64,000 nt of DNA from JAWLGZ01 sp041690635 (GTDB lineage: Bacteria > Pseudomonadota > Gammaproteobacteria > Thiohalomonadales > Thiohalomonadaceae): contig JAWLGZ010000001.1 in the NCBI GenBank assembly GCA_041690635.1, forward strand, positions 868,001-932,000. Reading direction: 5' to 3'. Within the stretch, counting starts at the first letter, position 1, and the number at the start of each line of letters is the position of its first letter. Shown one piece after another: positions 28,773 through 36,976 of this stretch. The position numbers and the translations under genes are program-made. The notes beneath the pieces are model-generated. The model worked only from the letters and a program-made list of their open reading frames with translations, did no database searches and was not told the DNA's origin.

Positions 28773-29197
28773 GCGCCATAAAGCGTCAACAGATCGGTGC
28801 GCTCCTCCTGGTGCTCCCGCTCCTGCTGCCGGTGCCGGCAGCCGCGGAGCGGAGTGCCGGCGAGGCCGAGGAAGCGCTCGGTATCCGCATCCTCGGCGTC
28901 TATCGCTCCGCGGAGGGGTACCTGCTCGACCTGCGCTACCGCGTCGAGGATGCGGAACGGGCGGCGCCGGTGCTCGACCGGCGGGTCAAGCCGCGGCTGG
29001 TGGCGGCGCGGGACGGCCGGGAGCTGGCGGTACCGGTCTCCGCCAAGGTGGGGAGTCTGCGTCAGACCACCCTGAAGCCGGAGGCGGGTCGCGGCTACTT
29101 CATGCTGTTCGCCAACCCGGCGCGCGGCATCGGCGCGGAGGAGCGGGTCACGCTGGTGATTGGAGATCGGCGCATCGAAAACCTGATCGTGGAGTGA
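28769..29197 (+). CDS. Small secreted protein of unknown function
   Basis: 142 residues, ATG overlapping the preceding stop by four bases. Signal peptide 1-26 (cleavage after PAAA). The mature part is beta-rich: ILGVYRSAEGYLLDLRYRVED, then a run of charged residues and GYFMLFANPARG. No copper or heme motif is visible. Related small proteins accompany multicopper genes in other operons only by my impression; I do not recognise the family. Its tight coupling to the cupredoxin genes suggests a periplasmic accessory role. Confidence 0.65.
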   Translation: MSAIKRQQIGALLLVLPLLLPVPAAAERSAGEAEEALGIRILGVYRSAEGYLLDLRYRVEDAERAAPVLDRRVKPRLVAARDGRELAVPVSAKVGSLRQTTLKPEAGRGYFMLFANPARGIGAEERVTLVIGDRRIENLIVE

Positions 29198-29202
29198 TAC
29201 CC

Positions 29203-30915
29203 ATGAACCACCCGAACGGATTCGGGCTCTGCCTCTGTGCCGCCGTGTTCGCGACCGGCGCAGCCGAGGCAGCGGTGGTCGGACCGCGCCTCGAGCAGCA
29301 CCTCGCCACCGACCGGCACGAACCGGTGCCGATCATCATTACCCTGCGCGGGCGGGTGGACACCAGCACCCTGAGCGGTGCCGATCCGGGCGACCGGCGG
29401 CGCCGGATTATCGAGACACTGCGCAACCGTGCCACCGAGCGCCAGGCGTCGCTCGGCGCCCTGCTGGAGCAGGCGGGCGCCACCGAAACCCACTCCCTCT
29501 GGATCGCCAATGCGGTATCGGCAAGCGTGCCGCCCGCGCTGATCCCGCTGCTGGCCTCGCGTCCCGACGTGGCGCGGATCCGGCTCGATGTGGAGTTGCA
29601 GTTGGCGGAACCGGGCAGCGGCGAACCGACCCCGGCGGAGTGGAACCTGCACGCCATCCGGGCGCCGGAGCTGTGGGCGGAGGGGTACACCGGCGCCGGC
29701 GTGGTCGTGGGGGCGATGGACACCGGCGTCGACCACCTCCACCCGGATCTGGCGGAGCGCTGGCGCGGCGGCCGCAACAGCTGGTTCGATCCGGCGGGCG
29801 TCTACCGCTATCCACACGACACCCACGGTCACGGCACCCAGACCCTGAGCATCGCCGTCGGCGGCAGTGCGGACGGCAGCGCCATCGGGGTGGCCCCGGA
29901 CGCACAGTGGATCGCGGCCAAGATCTTCGATGACTCCGGCTACGCCTCCCTGAGCGCCATTCATCGCGCCTTTCAGTGGATGCTCGACCCGGACGGCGAT
30001 CCGGCGGTGGACGATACGCCCGATGTGGTGTTGAACGCCTGGAGCGTGGTGGACCCGCTGGAGCCATGCAACCGGGAGTTCGAGTACGACATTCGTGTGC
30101 TTCGTGATGCGGGTGTCGCGGTCACCTTCGCCGCCGGCAACTATGGACCGGATGAGGGAACCAGCGTGAGTCCCGGCAACCTCGCCGGCAGCCTGCCGAC
30201 GGGTGCGGTGGACACTGCCGCGACCGTCGCCTGGTTCAGCAGCCGCGGTCCCTCCGCCTGCGATGGCAGCACCTATCCGGCGCTGAGCGCACCCGGCCTT
30301 GGCATCAAGGCGGCGGATCTCACCTTCGGCGGCCTGCTCCCCGATTCGTATGTCTACGCCTCCGGCACCTCCTACAGCGTCTCCCACACCGCGGGCGCAC
30401 TGGCGCTGCTCCGCGGCGCCGCACCCGCCGCGGAGCTGGCCGCCCTCGAGCTGGCCTTGCTCGGTTCGGCGGTGGACCTCGGGGAGCCGGGCGTGGACAA
30501 CCACTACGGGGCAGGTCTGATCGACCTGGCCGGGGCGCGCCAGCTGCTCCCCGTCGCTACGCCACCGGACCCGGACGACACCGGCGAAGAGGCGCCGTCG
30601 ACGGAACCGTCGGAGCCGGATGGGGAGGAGGAATCACCGCCCGATACGGAGGAGCCGGAGGAACCGGGTGATGACGGCAGCGCGGGGAGTATCGAGGTGA
30701 CCTCCGTCGTCTACTCCCTGCTGCGCGAACTGCTCGCGGTCACCGCCACCAGCGCCCTTGGAGAGTCGGCGGCGCTGGTGTTGGAAGGGTACGGTCCCAT
30801 GAACTGGGACACGCGGAGAAACGAGTGGCGAATCGCCGTGAGGGGCGTAACGCAACCGCCGGAAAGCGTCACCATCTCCGGGGTCGAGGGCTCAGTAACA
30901 CAGGCAGTACCGTAG
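29203..30915 (+). CDS. Subtilisin-like (S8) secreted serine protease
   Basis: 570 residues from the ATG at 29203; a longer frame from 28717 lies over neighbouring genes and is rejected. Signal peptide 1-23, an I9-like propeptide (about 38-135), and the S8 domain with Asp173 (MDTGVDHLHPD), His210 (HGHGTQT), oxyanion Asn313 (AAGNYG) and nucleophile Ser390 (SGTSYSVSH). After the catalytic domain comes a Pro/Glu/Asp-rich linker (545-500 region boundaries approximate: about 445-490) and a short beta domain. It starts five bases after the small protein gene. A processing or release role for the neighbouring surface proteins is inference. Confidence 0.88.
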   Translation: MNHPNGFGLCLCAAVFATGAAEAAVVGPRLEQHLATDRHEPVPIIITLRGRVDTSTLSGADPGDRRRRIIETLRNRATERQASLGALLEQAGATETHSLWIANAVSASVPPALIPLLASRPDVARIRLDVELQLAEPGSGEPTPAEWNLHAIRAPELWAEGYTGAGVVVGAMDTGVDHLHPDLAERWRGGRNSWFDPAGVYRYPHDTHGHGTQTLSIAVGGSADGSAIGVAPDAQWIAAKIFDDSGYASLSAIHRAFQWMLDPDGDPAVDDTPDVVLNAWSVVDPLEPCNREFEYDIRVLRDAGVAVTFAAGNYGPDEGTSVSPGNLAGSLPTGAVDTAATVAWFSSRGPSACDGSTYPALSAPGLGIKAADLTFGGLLPDSYVYASGTSYSVSHTAGALALLRGAAPAAELAALELALLGSAVDLGEPGVDNHYGAGLIDLAGARQLLPVATPPDPDDTGEEAPSTEPSEPDGEEESPPDTEEPEEPGDDGSAGSIEVTSVVYSLLRELLAVTATSALGESAALVLEGYGPMNWDTRRNEWRIAVRGVTQPPESVTISGVEGSVTQAVP

Positions 30916-30960
30916 CAACGGCAGTCGAACGGACCATCACACAGCAAAGGAGCAGCAACC

Positions 30961-32238
30961 ATGAGAAAACATCTACTGGCATCCGCAGTCGCCATGGCGC
31001 TTGGCATCGGGGGTACGGCGGCGGCCGACGACAGCACGGCCACCATCAACCAGACCGATGCCGAATCCACCTCGGCCACCATTACCCAGACCGGGAACAA
31101 CGGTACCAACCCCAACACCGCCACCATCAACCAGACCTTATTGAGTGACAGTAACGCTACAGTCCTGCAGAACAACACCTCGGGCGACAACGCTCTGGTC
31201 AACCAGACCGGCAGCGATCACAACGCCAGCATCACTCAGGACGACTCCTGGTTCGTGTCGGCAACGATCAATCAGTCGGGTACGGCGGCCACCGCCACCA
31301 TCGAGCAGTCGGACTGGAGTGATGACTCGGTGGCAATCATCAACCAGAACGGTGCCGGCGATCCGATCACCGCCTCCATCACCCAGACCACCGAATCGCA
31401 ACTCAGTACCGCCATGATCGATCAGCTCGGCCTCTCGTCGGGAGGCGCCACCATCGTCCAGAGTCTCGCCAGCGGGGACTGGGCCGCCATCGACCAGACC
31501 GGGGAAGAGCAGACAGCGACCATCACCCAGGACGACTCTCTTTGGGCGGATGCAAGCATTTCGCAGGCCGGCGTCAACGGCATGGCCACCGTCGACCAGG
31601 TTGCGATGAGCGACGGTTCACTCGCCTCCATCACTCAGGACGGCATCGGGACCCTGAACGATGCCTCCATTCTCCAGCAGGGGGCCTCCGATTCCTCAGC
31701 AACCATCATCCAGAACCTGGCCTCCGGAGACACGGCCTCCATCTTCCAGACCGGCGAGTGGCATGTCGCCACCATCAACCAGGATGACGTCTGGTTCAGC
31801 GACGCAACCATCAGCCAGTCGGGAGACACCAGTACGGCCACCATCGATCAGTTGAACCTGAGTGACGGGGCGGTTGCGACCGTCGATCAGAATGGCTCGC
31901 TGCTCGGCGCCGAGATCACGCAGCGAAACAGCTCGTTCAGCGCCCTGGCCGAGGTCTCGCAGATCGGCAGCGCAAACGTCGCCGTAATCGATCAGGACGG
32001 CGCCGCCCGGAGCGTGGTCGACATCTCCCAGTCCGGTACGGGCAACAGCGCCGATGTGGTTCAGACCGCCGTGTGGAACGAGGCGTACCTCACCCAGGGG
32101 GGCGAGGGCAATATTGCCGAGGTGGCACAGAGCGGCACCTATGGGCTGGTGACAGTCACCCAACTGGGTGCGTACGACAGCGCCTACGTGACCCAGAGCG
32201 GCGGCACCCTCAACACCGCCATCGTGTTCCAGCAGTAA
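30961..32238 (+). CDS. Expanded curlin-repeat (functional amyloid) subunit
   Basis: 425 residues; AAAGGAGCAGCAACC before the ATG. Signal peptide 1-22 (cleavage after TAAA). The mature protein is a continuous ladder of short strands of the x-I/V-x-Q type (ATINQ, ASITQ, ATIDQ and variants), about 34 by eye, where E. coli CsgA has ten. A higher-order unit of 84-97 residues occurs three times, beginning near 31159, 31450 and 31702, each with ASGD, QTG, TQDDxxW and SDG landmarks. Strongly acidic, no Cys. It should be exported through CsgG with CsgE/CsgF, encoded convergently, and form extracellular beta-solenoid amyloid. Confidence 0.87.
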   Translation: MRKHLLASAVAMALGIGGTAAADDSTATINQTDAESTSATITQTGNNGTNPNTATINQTLLSDSNATVLQNNTSGDNALVNQTGSDHNASITQDDSWFVSATINQSGTAATATIEQSDWSDDSVAIINQNGAGDPITASITQTTESQLSTAMIDQLGLSSGGATIVQSLASGDWAAIDQTGEEQTATITQDDSLWADASISQAGVNGMATVDQVAMSDGSLASITQDGIGTLNDASILQQGASDSSATIIQNLASGDTASIFQTGEWHVATINQDDVWFSDATISQSGDTSTATIDQLNLSDGAVATVDQNGSLLGAEITQRNSSFSALAEVSQIGSANVAVIDQDGAARSVVDISQSGTGNSADVVQTAVWNEAYLTQGGEGNIAEVAQSGTYGLVTVTQLGAYDSAYVTQSGGTLNTAIVFQQ

Positions 32239-32260
32239 TCGGAGCTTGGGGCCGGGGTCT

Positions 32261-32293
32261 CCGGTGGCTGCTCCCCAAAGGCGCGGCCACCGG
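32261..32293. promoter_or_regulatory. Stem-loop between the two curlin genes
   Basis: CCGGTGGC (32261-32268) pairs with GCCACCGG (32286-32293) around a 17-base loop, in the 74-base gap between curlin genes. No T tract follows, so it more likely tunes stability or read-through between a major and minor subunit than stops transcription. Confidence 0.35.
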
Positions 32294-32312
32294 ACTCCCG
32301 GCTCATACTGCC

Positions 32313-32747
32313 ATGCGACTCCCTGCCGCCGCCCTTCTCTGTCTCACAGCATGTGTCAGTGCACACGCTGATCCCGATCTACTGCCGGGTGATCCTGCAA
32401 TCGTCTATCCCGCCGCAGGATCGAGCCGGGCATATCTTTTCCAGTACGGTTCCTTACACACCACCCGGGCAAACCAGTCGGGTGAGAACCAGCTCATCGC
32501 AGCCACTCAAATCGGCACGGACAACCTCGCCGAGGTGATCCAGGCCGGTGTCGACAACGCATTCCTTGCCCGCCAGGAGGGAACCGGCAATCGTATCCAG
32601 GCGATTCAGGAGGGCGCCTATAACCGCATCGATATCACCCAGTGGGGCGAGGCAAACGTAGCCGAGATCGAACAGGTCGGAGGCAGTCACAGCGTAGTGC
32701 TTGAACAGCAGGGAGTCGGTCAGGCCGTCCGCATCCGGCAGTGGTGA
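32313..32747 (+). CDS. Curlin-repeat protein, probable minor/nucleator subunit (CsgB-like)
   Basis: 144 residues from the ATG at 32313; the longer frame overlaps the previous gene. Signal peptide about 1-21 (ends HA). After a 40-residue lead come five curlin-type repeats: NLAEVIQAGVDN, NRIQAIQEGAYN, NRIDITQWGEAN and similar x-G-x-x-N-x-x-x-x-x-Q patterns, closer to the classic CsgA/CsgB repeat than the large neighbour. Its C-terminal end QAVRIRQW is basic, like CsgB. A nucleator for the larger subunit is the likely role, by analogy. Confidence 0.78.
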   Translation: MRLPAAALLCLTACVSAHADPDLLPGDPAIVYPAAGSSRAYLFQYGSLHTTRANQSGENQLIAATQIGTDNLAEVIQAGVDNAFLARQEGTGNRIQAIQEGAYNRIDITQWGEANVAEIEQVGGSHSVVLEQQGVGQAVRIRQW

Positions 32748-32765
32748 CCGGACGGCAAACAGAGG

Positions 32766-33623
32766 TTATTCAACCCCCAGGGAGTTCGCATCCAAGTAGG
32801 CGCGAAGCACGGAAGTGTTCAGATCATCCGGATAACGCAACTGCCAAAGGCCCTGATCGATGCCGCGTGCAATCAGATGCACCACTGCCGACTCAATGGC
32901 GTCCCGCACACACAACTGCGCCGGTTCGTTACGGGTGTAGCCGGCCTCCAACTCCAACATCCGCTTGAAACGCACGAAACGGAAACCGCCGCCGCTGAGG
33001 CCGTGGGAGAAGATGCTCTTGCTGGTGGAGACGCTGGCGAGAATACGGCCGGTGCGGATATCCACCGCCCGCAGGTTCACAGTGACCTGATCCATCCGGT
33101 ATTCATCGAACACCCCGAGGCCGAAGTAGCGCGCCCCTTCGCCGCCGGTCTTCACGTTGGTGTCATAGGCGACGATGCCGCCGGTCAGCAGCACGCTGGC
33201 GGAGGCAAGCGGAGGGAGGTCCGCCTTACCCGACTGTTCCTGGGCCGCGCGAACAATCTTGCGCTCCGTCAGCAGGTCGGAGAGCCCCTCGCGTTCGACC
33301 GGGACGAACCAGTCGGAATCGATCAGCGCCTTGATCAACATGGAGGCTGCCCCCTGGGTCACCGCCGTTGAGAAAGAGCTGGCCGGAGATGGTTTGTACT
33401 GCCCGGTCTGATCCCGGAAGCCGTAGACCGCGGCACCGACCTTTCCGGCTGGGGGCGGCAGCCGGGTCAAGTCATCGAACACGGCGCTTTGGGGAGTCAA
33501 CGTGGGCTCACCCGGGAAGGGTGCGAGCGGCTTCCGATCGACTGCCACGGCGCAACCGCCGAGCAGGCCGGCCAGGACCAGGATAGTCACACCCCTGTAT
33601 CGAAACCGAATTGCGGTGTTCAT
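32766..33623 (-). CDS. csgG: Curli export channel lipoprotein CsgG
   Basis: 285 residues. Lipoprotein signal with LLGGC (Cys24). The mature part has the CsgG pattern: PPPAGKVGAAVYGFRDQTGQYKPSPASSFSTAVTQGAA, WFVPVEREGLSDLLTERKIVRA, an LLTGGIVAYD turn, and transmembrane hairpins in the GARYFGLGVFDEYRMDQVTVNLRAVD region. It forms a nonameric outer-membrane pore for unfolded curlin subunits. The start overlaps the csgF stop (ATGA). The gene is convergent with the curlin genes. Confidence 0.95.
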   Translation of the reverse strand: MNTAIRFRYRGVTILVLAGLLGGCAVAVDRKPLAPFPGEPTLTPQSAVFDDLTRLPPPAGKVGAAVYGFRDQTGQYKPSPASSFSTAVTQGAASMLIKALIDSDWFVPVEREGLSDLLTERKIVRAAQEQSGKADLPPLASASVLLTGGIVAYDTNVKTGGEGARYFGLGVFDEYRMDQVTVNLRAVDIRTGRILASVSTSKSIFSHGLSGGGFRFVRFKRMLELEAGYTRNEPAQLCVRDAIESAVVHLIARGIDQGLWQLRYPDDLNTSVLRAYLDANSLGVE

Positions 33624-34054
33624 AGCTGACTGGAGACGTCGAATGATGTGTTGTCCCCGGTGTTTTTGTCGGTGGTGGTGATGCGCAGCGTACCGTCGCC
33701 AAGGTCCTCGATCAGGATGGTGAAATCCTGGGTTTCGAGCAGGCCCGGGATCAGTTCCCCGCTGGGACCGAACAGACTGCTGGTGAGACTGGAGGCGACC
33801 CGACTGAGGACCAGACGTTCCAGCGAATCATTGAAACGGTCGAGTGCGGTCGGCTCGGCGTCCAGTGACGAAAAGGAGTTTGGATCGGTAAGACTGTTTT
33901 GCGCCTGCGCCTGATTCAACAGGAAACTTCCATTCAGCGGATTTCCGCCGAAGTTGGGATTCACCGGCTCGTAGACGATTTCGGTAGCTGCCGTCGGGCC
34001 GCTCAGTGCGGCGATGAAAATGACGGTCGGAAGCGTCGCGGCGACTATTCTCAT
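33620..34054 (-). CDS. csgF: Curli assembly protein CsgF
   Basis: 144 residues; start with a GAGGTGAAA site. Signal peptide 1-23, then the conserved CsgF N-terminus (VYEPVNPNFGGNPLNGSFLLNQAQAQN) that inserts into the CsgG pore, followed by a linker and a beta-rich C-terminal domain. CsgF anchors the nucleator at the cell surface. Overlaps csgG by four bases and follows csgE by 22 bases. Confidence 0.95.
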   Translation of the reverse strand: MRIVAATLPTVIFIAALSGPTAATEIVYEPVNPNFGGNPLNGSFLLNQAQAQNSLTDPNSFSSLDAEPTALDRFNDSLERLVLSRVASSLTSSLFGPSGELIPGLLETQDFTILIEDLGDGTLRITTTDKNTGDNTSFDVSSQL

Positions 34055-34076
34055 CTTTTCACCTCCATGGATATCA

Positions 34077-34529
34077 TCACAGTTCGTCTGCGGCCAGATC
34101 GGGGTTGATCATCAGCACCCGCTCGATCCGCTCGGCGGCGACCCGCTTTGCCGCCTCGCGCGCCGCTTGCCGGCCGAGGGCTTCAATATCCTGCTTCCCG
34201 GGCTGGATGAAGCTCTTGAAAATCTCCTCGTGACGGTATTCGACGATGATCAGGCTGCCCCAGCGGGCGGACGGCTTTTCGATGACCGAGAGGCTCACCC
34301 CTTCACGGTCCGGCTCGTCCATCCATGCGTCGAAGAAGGCGTTGAAGAAGCGGCGTCCCAGATTGGTGATAGTGCGATCAGTCACCACACCGGTGAGCCC
34401 CTGGTCCGGGTCGGTCGGCGGACGGGGGAGCATCGCATCGGCGTAAACGGGTAGTGTCCCGCACAGCAGCGCAAGAGACAGGAGTGCTGTTTTCAGCCGG
34501 CCAATACATGCATGGTTTCGCTGACGCAT
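34077..34529 (-). CDS. csgE: Curli secretion specificity factor CsgE
   Basis: 150 residues from the ATG at 34529 (13-residue extension upstream is rejected; GGGGTGATC precedes 34529). Signal peptide about 1-28 (ends YA). The rest matches CsgE: GLTGVVTDRTITNLGRRFFNAFFDAW, SLIIVEYRHEEIFKSFIQPG. CsgE is the periplasmic cap that delivers curlin to CsgG. It starts four bases after the cytochrome-PBP gene. Confidence 0.93.
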   Translation of the reverse strand: MRQRNHACIGRLKTALLSLALLCGTLPVYADAMLPRPPTDPDQGLTGVVTDRTITNLGRRFFNAFFDAWMDEPDREGVSLSVIEKPSARWGSLIIVEYRHEEIFKSFIQPGKQDIEALGRQAAREAAKRVAAERIERVLMINPDLAADEL

Positions 34530-34533
34530 GTGA

Positions 34534-36198
34534 TCACCCCGGACTCCGTATCGGGACGGGTTCGGCAACCAGCCAGTCGGAAATCGGAACTGGGTCGGGA
34601 CCGGTCAGCCGTACGATGTACCCCCCCCGTGAGGCGTACCGCTGACCGGTACCGAGGGTAAGCAGCGGGTAGCTGTAGCCGGGGATGGCGCTATCGGTGA
34701 TGTGCTCGATGCGCTCCAGGAAGTATTCCCGGTGGTAGAGGGAGCGCAGGTGCCGCAATGCCCGGCCGACAAGGGTGGCGGCGAACAGGGTGTCGGCCTT
34801 TAGGCGCGGCTCCTCATCGCTGATGCCGCGAGCGGCAAGCCACGCCGTGGCACGTTCAATACGCCCCCGGTACTCCGCACCGGCGGCGAATGGGTGCACG
34901 AAACAGGCCGTACGCGCCAACACATCCGGCAGTGGTCGGTGCGGTGCGCCGGTGAGCGTCGATGAAAGGTAGACACGGCAGTTCGCTCCCGAAGCGGGTT
35001 CGATGTCGGCCATCCCCTGATGAAGCTCGTCATCATCGAGCCAAAGCACGACAGGCCACTCTTCCTGGAACAGACCCGGCGGGATCACCGTGGAATCGGC
35101 CGGCAGTTCCCGGTCGATAACGGAATATCCAGGCTCTTTGTGGAGCGTGGTGCGCAGCGCGGCAGCGGCCGTCTCCCCCACACTGCCTTTGCGGTAGGCC
35201 TGCAGGATCGTCTCCCCGTCCGGGTTGCTCTGCCGCAGATGTTGGGCAATCACCCCTGCTTCCAGCGGCAGCCCGCGGGAGAAATAGACGCTCCAGTGTC
35301 CCGTCCCTTCCGGGGGTGTAGTCACATTGGGCAGGACGCAAGGCACGGCGTGGCGCTCGCAAAACGCATGCACCGGTTGCCAGGTGGCGTTGCCGAGACC
35401 GCTGACCAGGGCGAATACCGGCTGTTCGTGGTAGCGCGCGTCGAGCTGCTCGCCCCACTCCTCGGGGCTTCCGTCCAGTTGCCACACGTGGAGCTGCCAG
35501 TCGCGGAAGGCGGCGTTCTGCCAGCGGTGGGCCCACGGTGAGTTTCGTGCGCGCTGCGGCTCATTGCGGGTATGCGCCCGCTGGGCGGCGTAGAACGCCT
35601 GCAACACATCGATCACCGCGCGGCGTCCGGCCGGGTCCGCGTCCGGCGTGATCACCGTGGCGAGATGCAGCGTCTCCCCGTCCACCCCGGGGGAGGGCTC
35701 GGCCGAGAGAGTCTCCAGGTAGGCGCGTAGCGAACGCAGTTCCCGGTCGCCCAGCGTATACCGGGGCATCAGACCGTCTAGCATGCGGCCGTCAGGATCG
35801 ACACCGCTGCGTATGGCCTGAAAGAGGGTGGTTTCAGTGTAGGCGGGACGAGTGGTGGCACTGCCGGGATCGGTCGGCAGCCGAAGGCTCCAGCGGCTGT
35901 CGCGCGGCTTGAACAGGAGTGCGCCGGTCACCGGCCGCGCCACTTTGCCCCCCTCAAGCAGGCCAAGGCCGCTACGCCCGTGACAGTTAACGCAGGCTGC
36001 TCGCTCTCCTACCAGCGGCACGTCCCTCTGCACCGTTGCACGCAGCGGTTCGCCAGTGGGCAGGATTCCCTGGTGGTAGAGAGCAGCCCCGACCTCCACA
36101 TCACCGGCGGCCGCAATTCCGGGGACGGCGGCGGCAAGCAGCACGACCACCTGGAGTGCGTGCCACCGGCCGTACGGATGGTCCCTACGGGTATCCAT
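34534..36198 (-). CDS. Cytochrome c domain fused to an ABC-type periplasmic binding-like domain
   Basis: 554 residues from the ATG at 36198 (27-residue extension rejected). Signal peptide about 1-31. A class-I cytochrome c domain follows, with the heme motif C69-V-N-C72-H73 and a probable Met ligand near 135 (GLMPRY). Residues about 165-530 resemble a periplasmic ligand-binding protein of the ABC/LIVBP fold (LHLATVITPDADPAGRR..., VFALVSGLG, LWLDDDEL). The combination suggests ligand-dependent electron transfer in the periplasm. It is between the Sco gene (nine-base gap) and csgE (four-base gap), so it belongs to the curli export operon, an unusual position. Confidence 0.8.
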   Translation of the reverse strand: MDTRRDHPYGRWHALQVVVLLAAAVPGIAAAGDVEVGAALYHQGILPTGEPLRATVQRDVPLVGERAACVNCHGRSGLGLLEGGKVARPVTGALLFKPRDSRWSLRLPTDPGSATTRPAYTETTLFQAIRSGVDPDGRMLDGLMPRYTLGDRELRSLRAYLETLSAEPSPGVDGETLHLATVITPDADPAGRRAVIDVLQAFYAAQRAHTRNEPQRARNSPWAHRWQNAAFRDWQLHVWQLDGSPEEWGEQLDARYHEQPVFALVSGLGNATWQPVHAFCERHAVPCVLPNVTTPPEGTGHWSVYFSRGLPLEAGVIAQHLRQSNPDGETILQAYRKGSVGETAAAALRTTLHKEPGYSVIDRELPADSTVIPPGLFQEEWPVVLWLDDDELHQGMADIEPASGANCRVYLSSTLTGAPHRPLPDVLARTACFVHPFAAGAEYRGRIERATAWLAARGISDEEPRLKADTLFAATLVGRALRHLRSLYHREYFLERIEHITDSAIPGYSYPLLTLGTGQRYASRGGYIVRLTGPDPVPISDWLVAEPVPIRSPG

Positions 36199-36206
36199 CG
36201 GGTGCC

Positions 36207-36821
36207 TCAGTTGGCCGTGAGACGGCGGTATTCGTGAATCAGCTCGGCCGCGGTCGTCAACCCCTCCAGGCGCACCCACCGGGCGTCACCGGCCACACGC
36301 AGAAAGGTGGCGGGGATATGGCTGGTCTTGGGGCCACGGTAGATGTCGAAGCCCCGCTGCACCCGAACCACATCCTCGCGGCTACCGGTAAGCAGTAGCC
36401 ACCCGTCGTCGGCAGAAAAACGGTCTGCGTAGTCGCGCAGCCGTTCGGGGGTGTCGTATTCGGGATCGATAGAGATGGAGACCATCCGTACCCCGGTGAG
36501 CTCGGGGCCAAGGTGGTCCCGTACCTTTGCAAAGGTGGCGCTCATCACCGGGCAGATGGAGGTGCAGCTGGTGTAGATGAAGTTGAGCATCACAGGCCCC
36601 TCATCCCCGAGCAGGGCGGCGAGCTCCACTGGTCGCCCGTCCGCATCAATGAGGGTGATGGCGGGAACGGGGTAGTCGTGAACCGAACGGTGATACCCGA
36701 CCGACTGCATCATCTGGTGATGCTCGTGGTGGTGGGCGTGGTCCCCCGCCGCCGTGGCGCCCCCCTGCAGCGGCAACAGCAGCGCCAGGACAGACAAGGT
36801 ATTGAGAATTTCCTTATGCAT
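36207..36821 (-). CDS. Sco1/SenC-family copper-binding thioredoxin-fold protein with His-rich N-terminus
   Basis: 204 residues. Signal peptide 1-25, then a His-rich stretch (residues 28-38, seven His and two Met) that is a likely extra copper site. Thioredoxin-like Sco domain: Cys86 and Cys90 in TSCTSICPVM and His168 (TSHIPATF) match the copper ligands. Sco proteins insert copper into cytochrome oxidase or other cuproenzymes; there is no oxidase here, so the adjacent multicopper proteins are plausible clients. First gene of the minus-strand operon Sco, cytochrome-PBP, csgE, csgF, csgG. Confidence 0.86.
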   Translation of the reverse strand: MHKEILNTLSVLALLLPLQGGATAAGDHAHHHEHHQMMQSVGYHRSVHDYPVPAITLIDADGRPVELAALLGDEGPVMLNFIYTSCTSICPVMSATFAKVRDHLGPELTGVRMVSISIDPEYDTPERLRDYADRFSADDGWLLLTGSREDVVRVQRGFDIYRGPKTSHIPATFLRVAGDARWVRLEGLTTAAELIHEYRRLTAN

Positions 36822-36845
36822 CCTTGTCTCCTTCCATGTTATTCC

Positions 36846-36864
36846 CTATGGTCCATGACTATAG
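36846..36864. promoter_or_regulatory. Dyad-symmetric element upstream of the Sco-csg operon
   Basis: CTATGGTC (36846-36853), CAT centre, GACTATAG (36857-36864): seven of eight arm positions pair. It lies 25-43 bases upstream of the Sco start codon. The TATAGT on the minus strand within it could be a -10 box. Regulator unknown. Confidence 0.35.
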
Positions 36865-36976
36865 ACCCATGGTGAGGCTTTTCCATTCTGTGATTAGGTC
36901 CAAAGCGAGCCGCTTCACCGATTTCCCAGCGGCACGGGAAGGCATTCCAGGTGCGGCCTCCTGCTAGGATTGGGTG

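Noticed and set aside
34530..34568. Upstream start for csgE
   Set aside because: Overlaps the cytochrome-PBP gene and has no better ribosome site than 34529.
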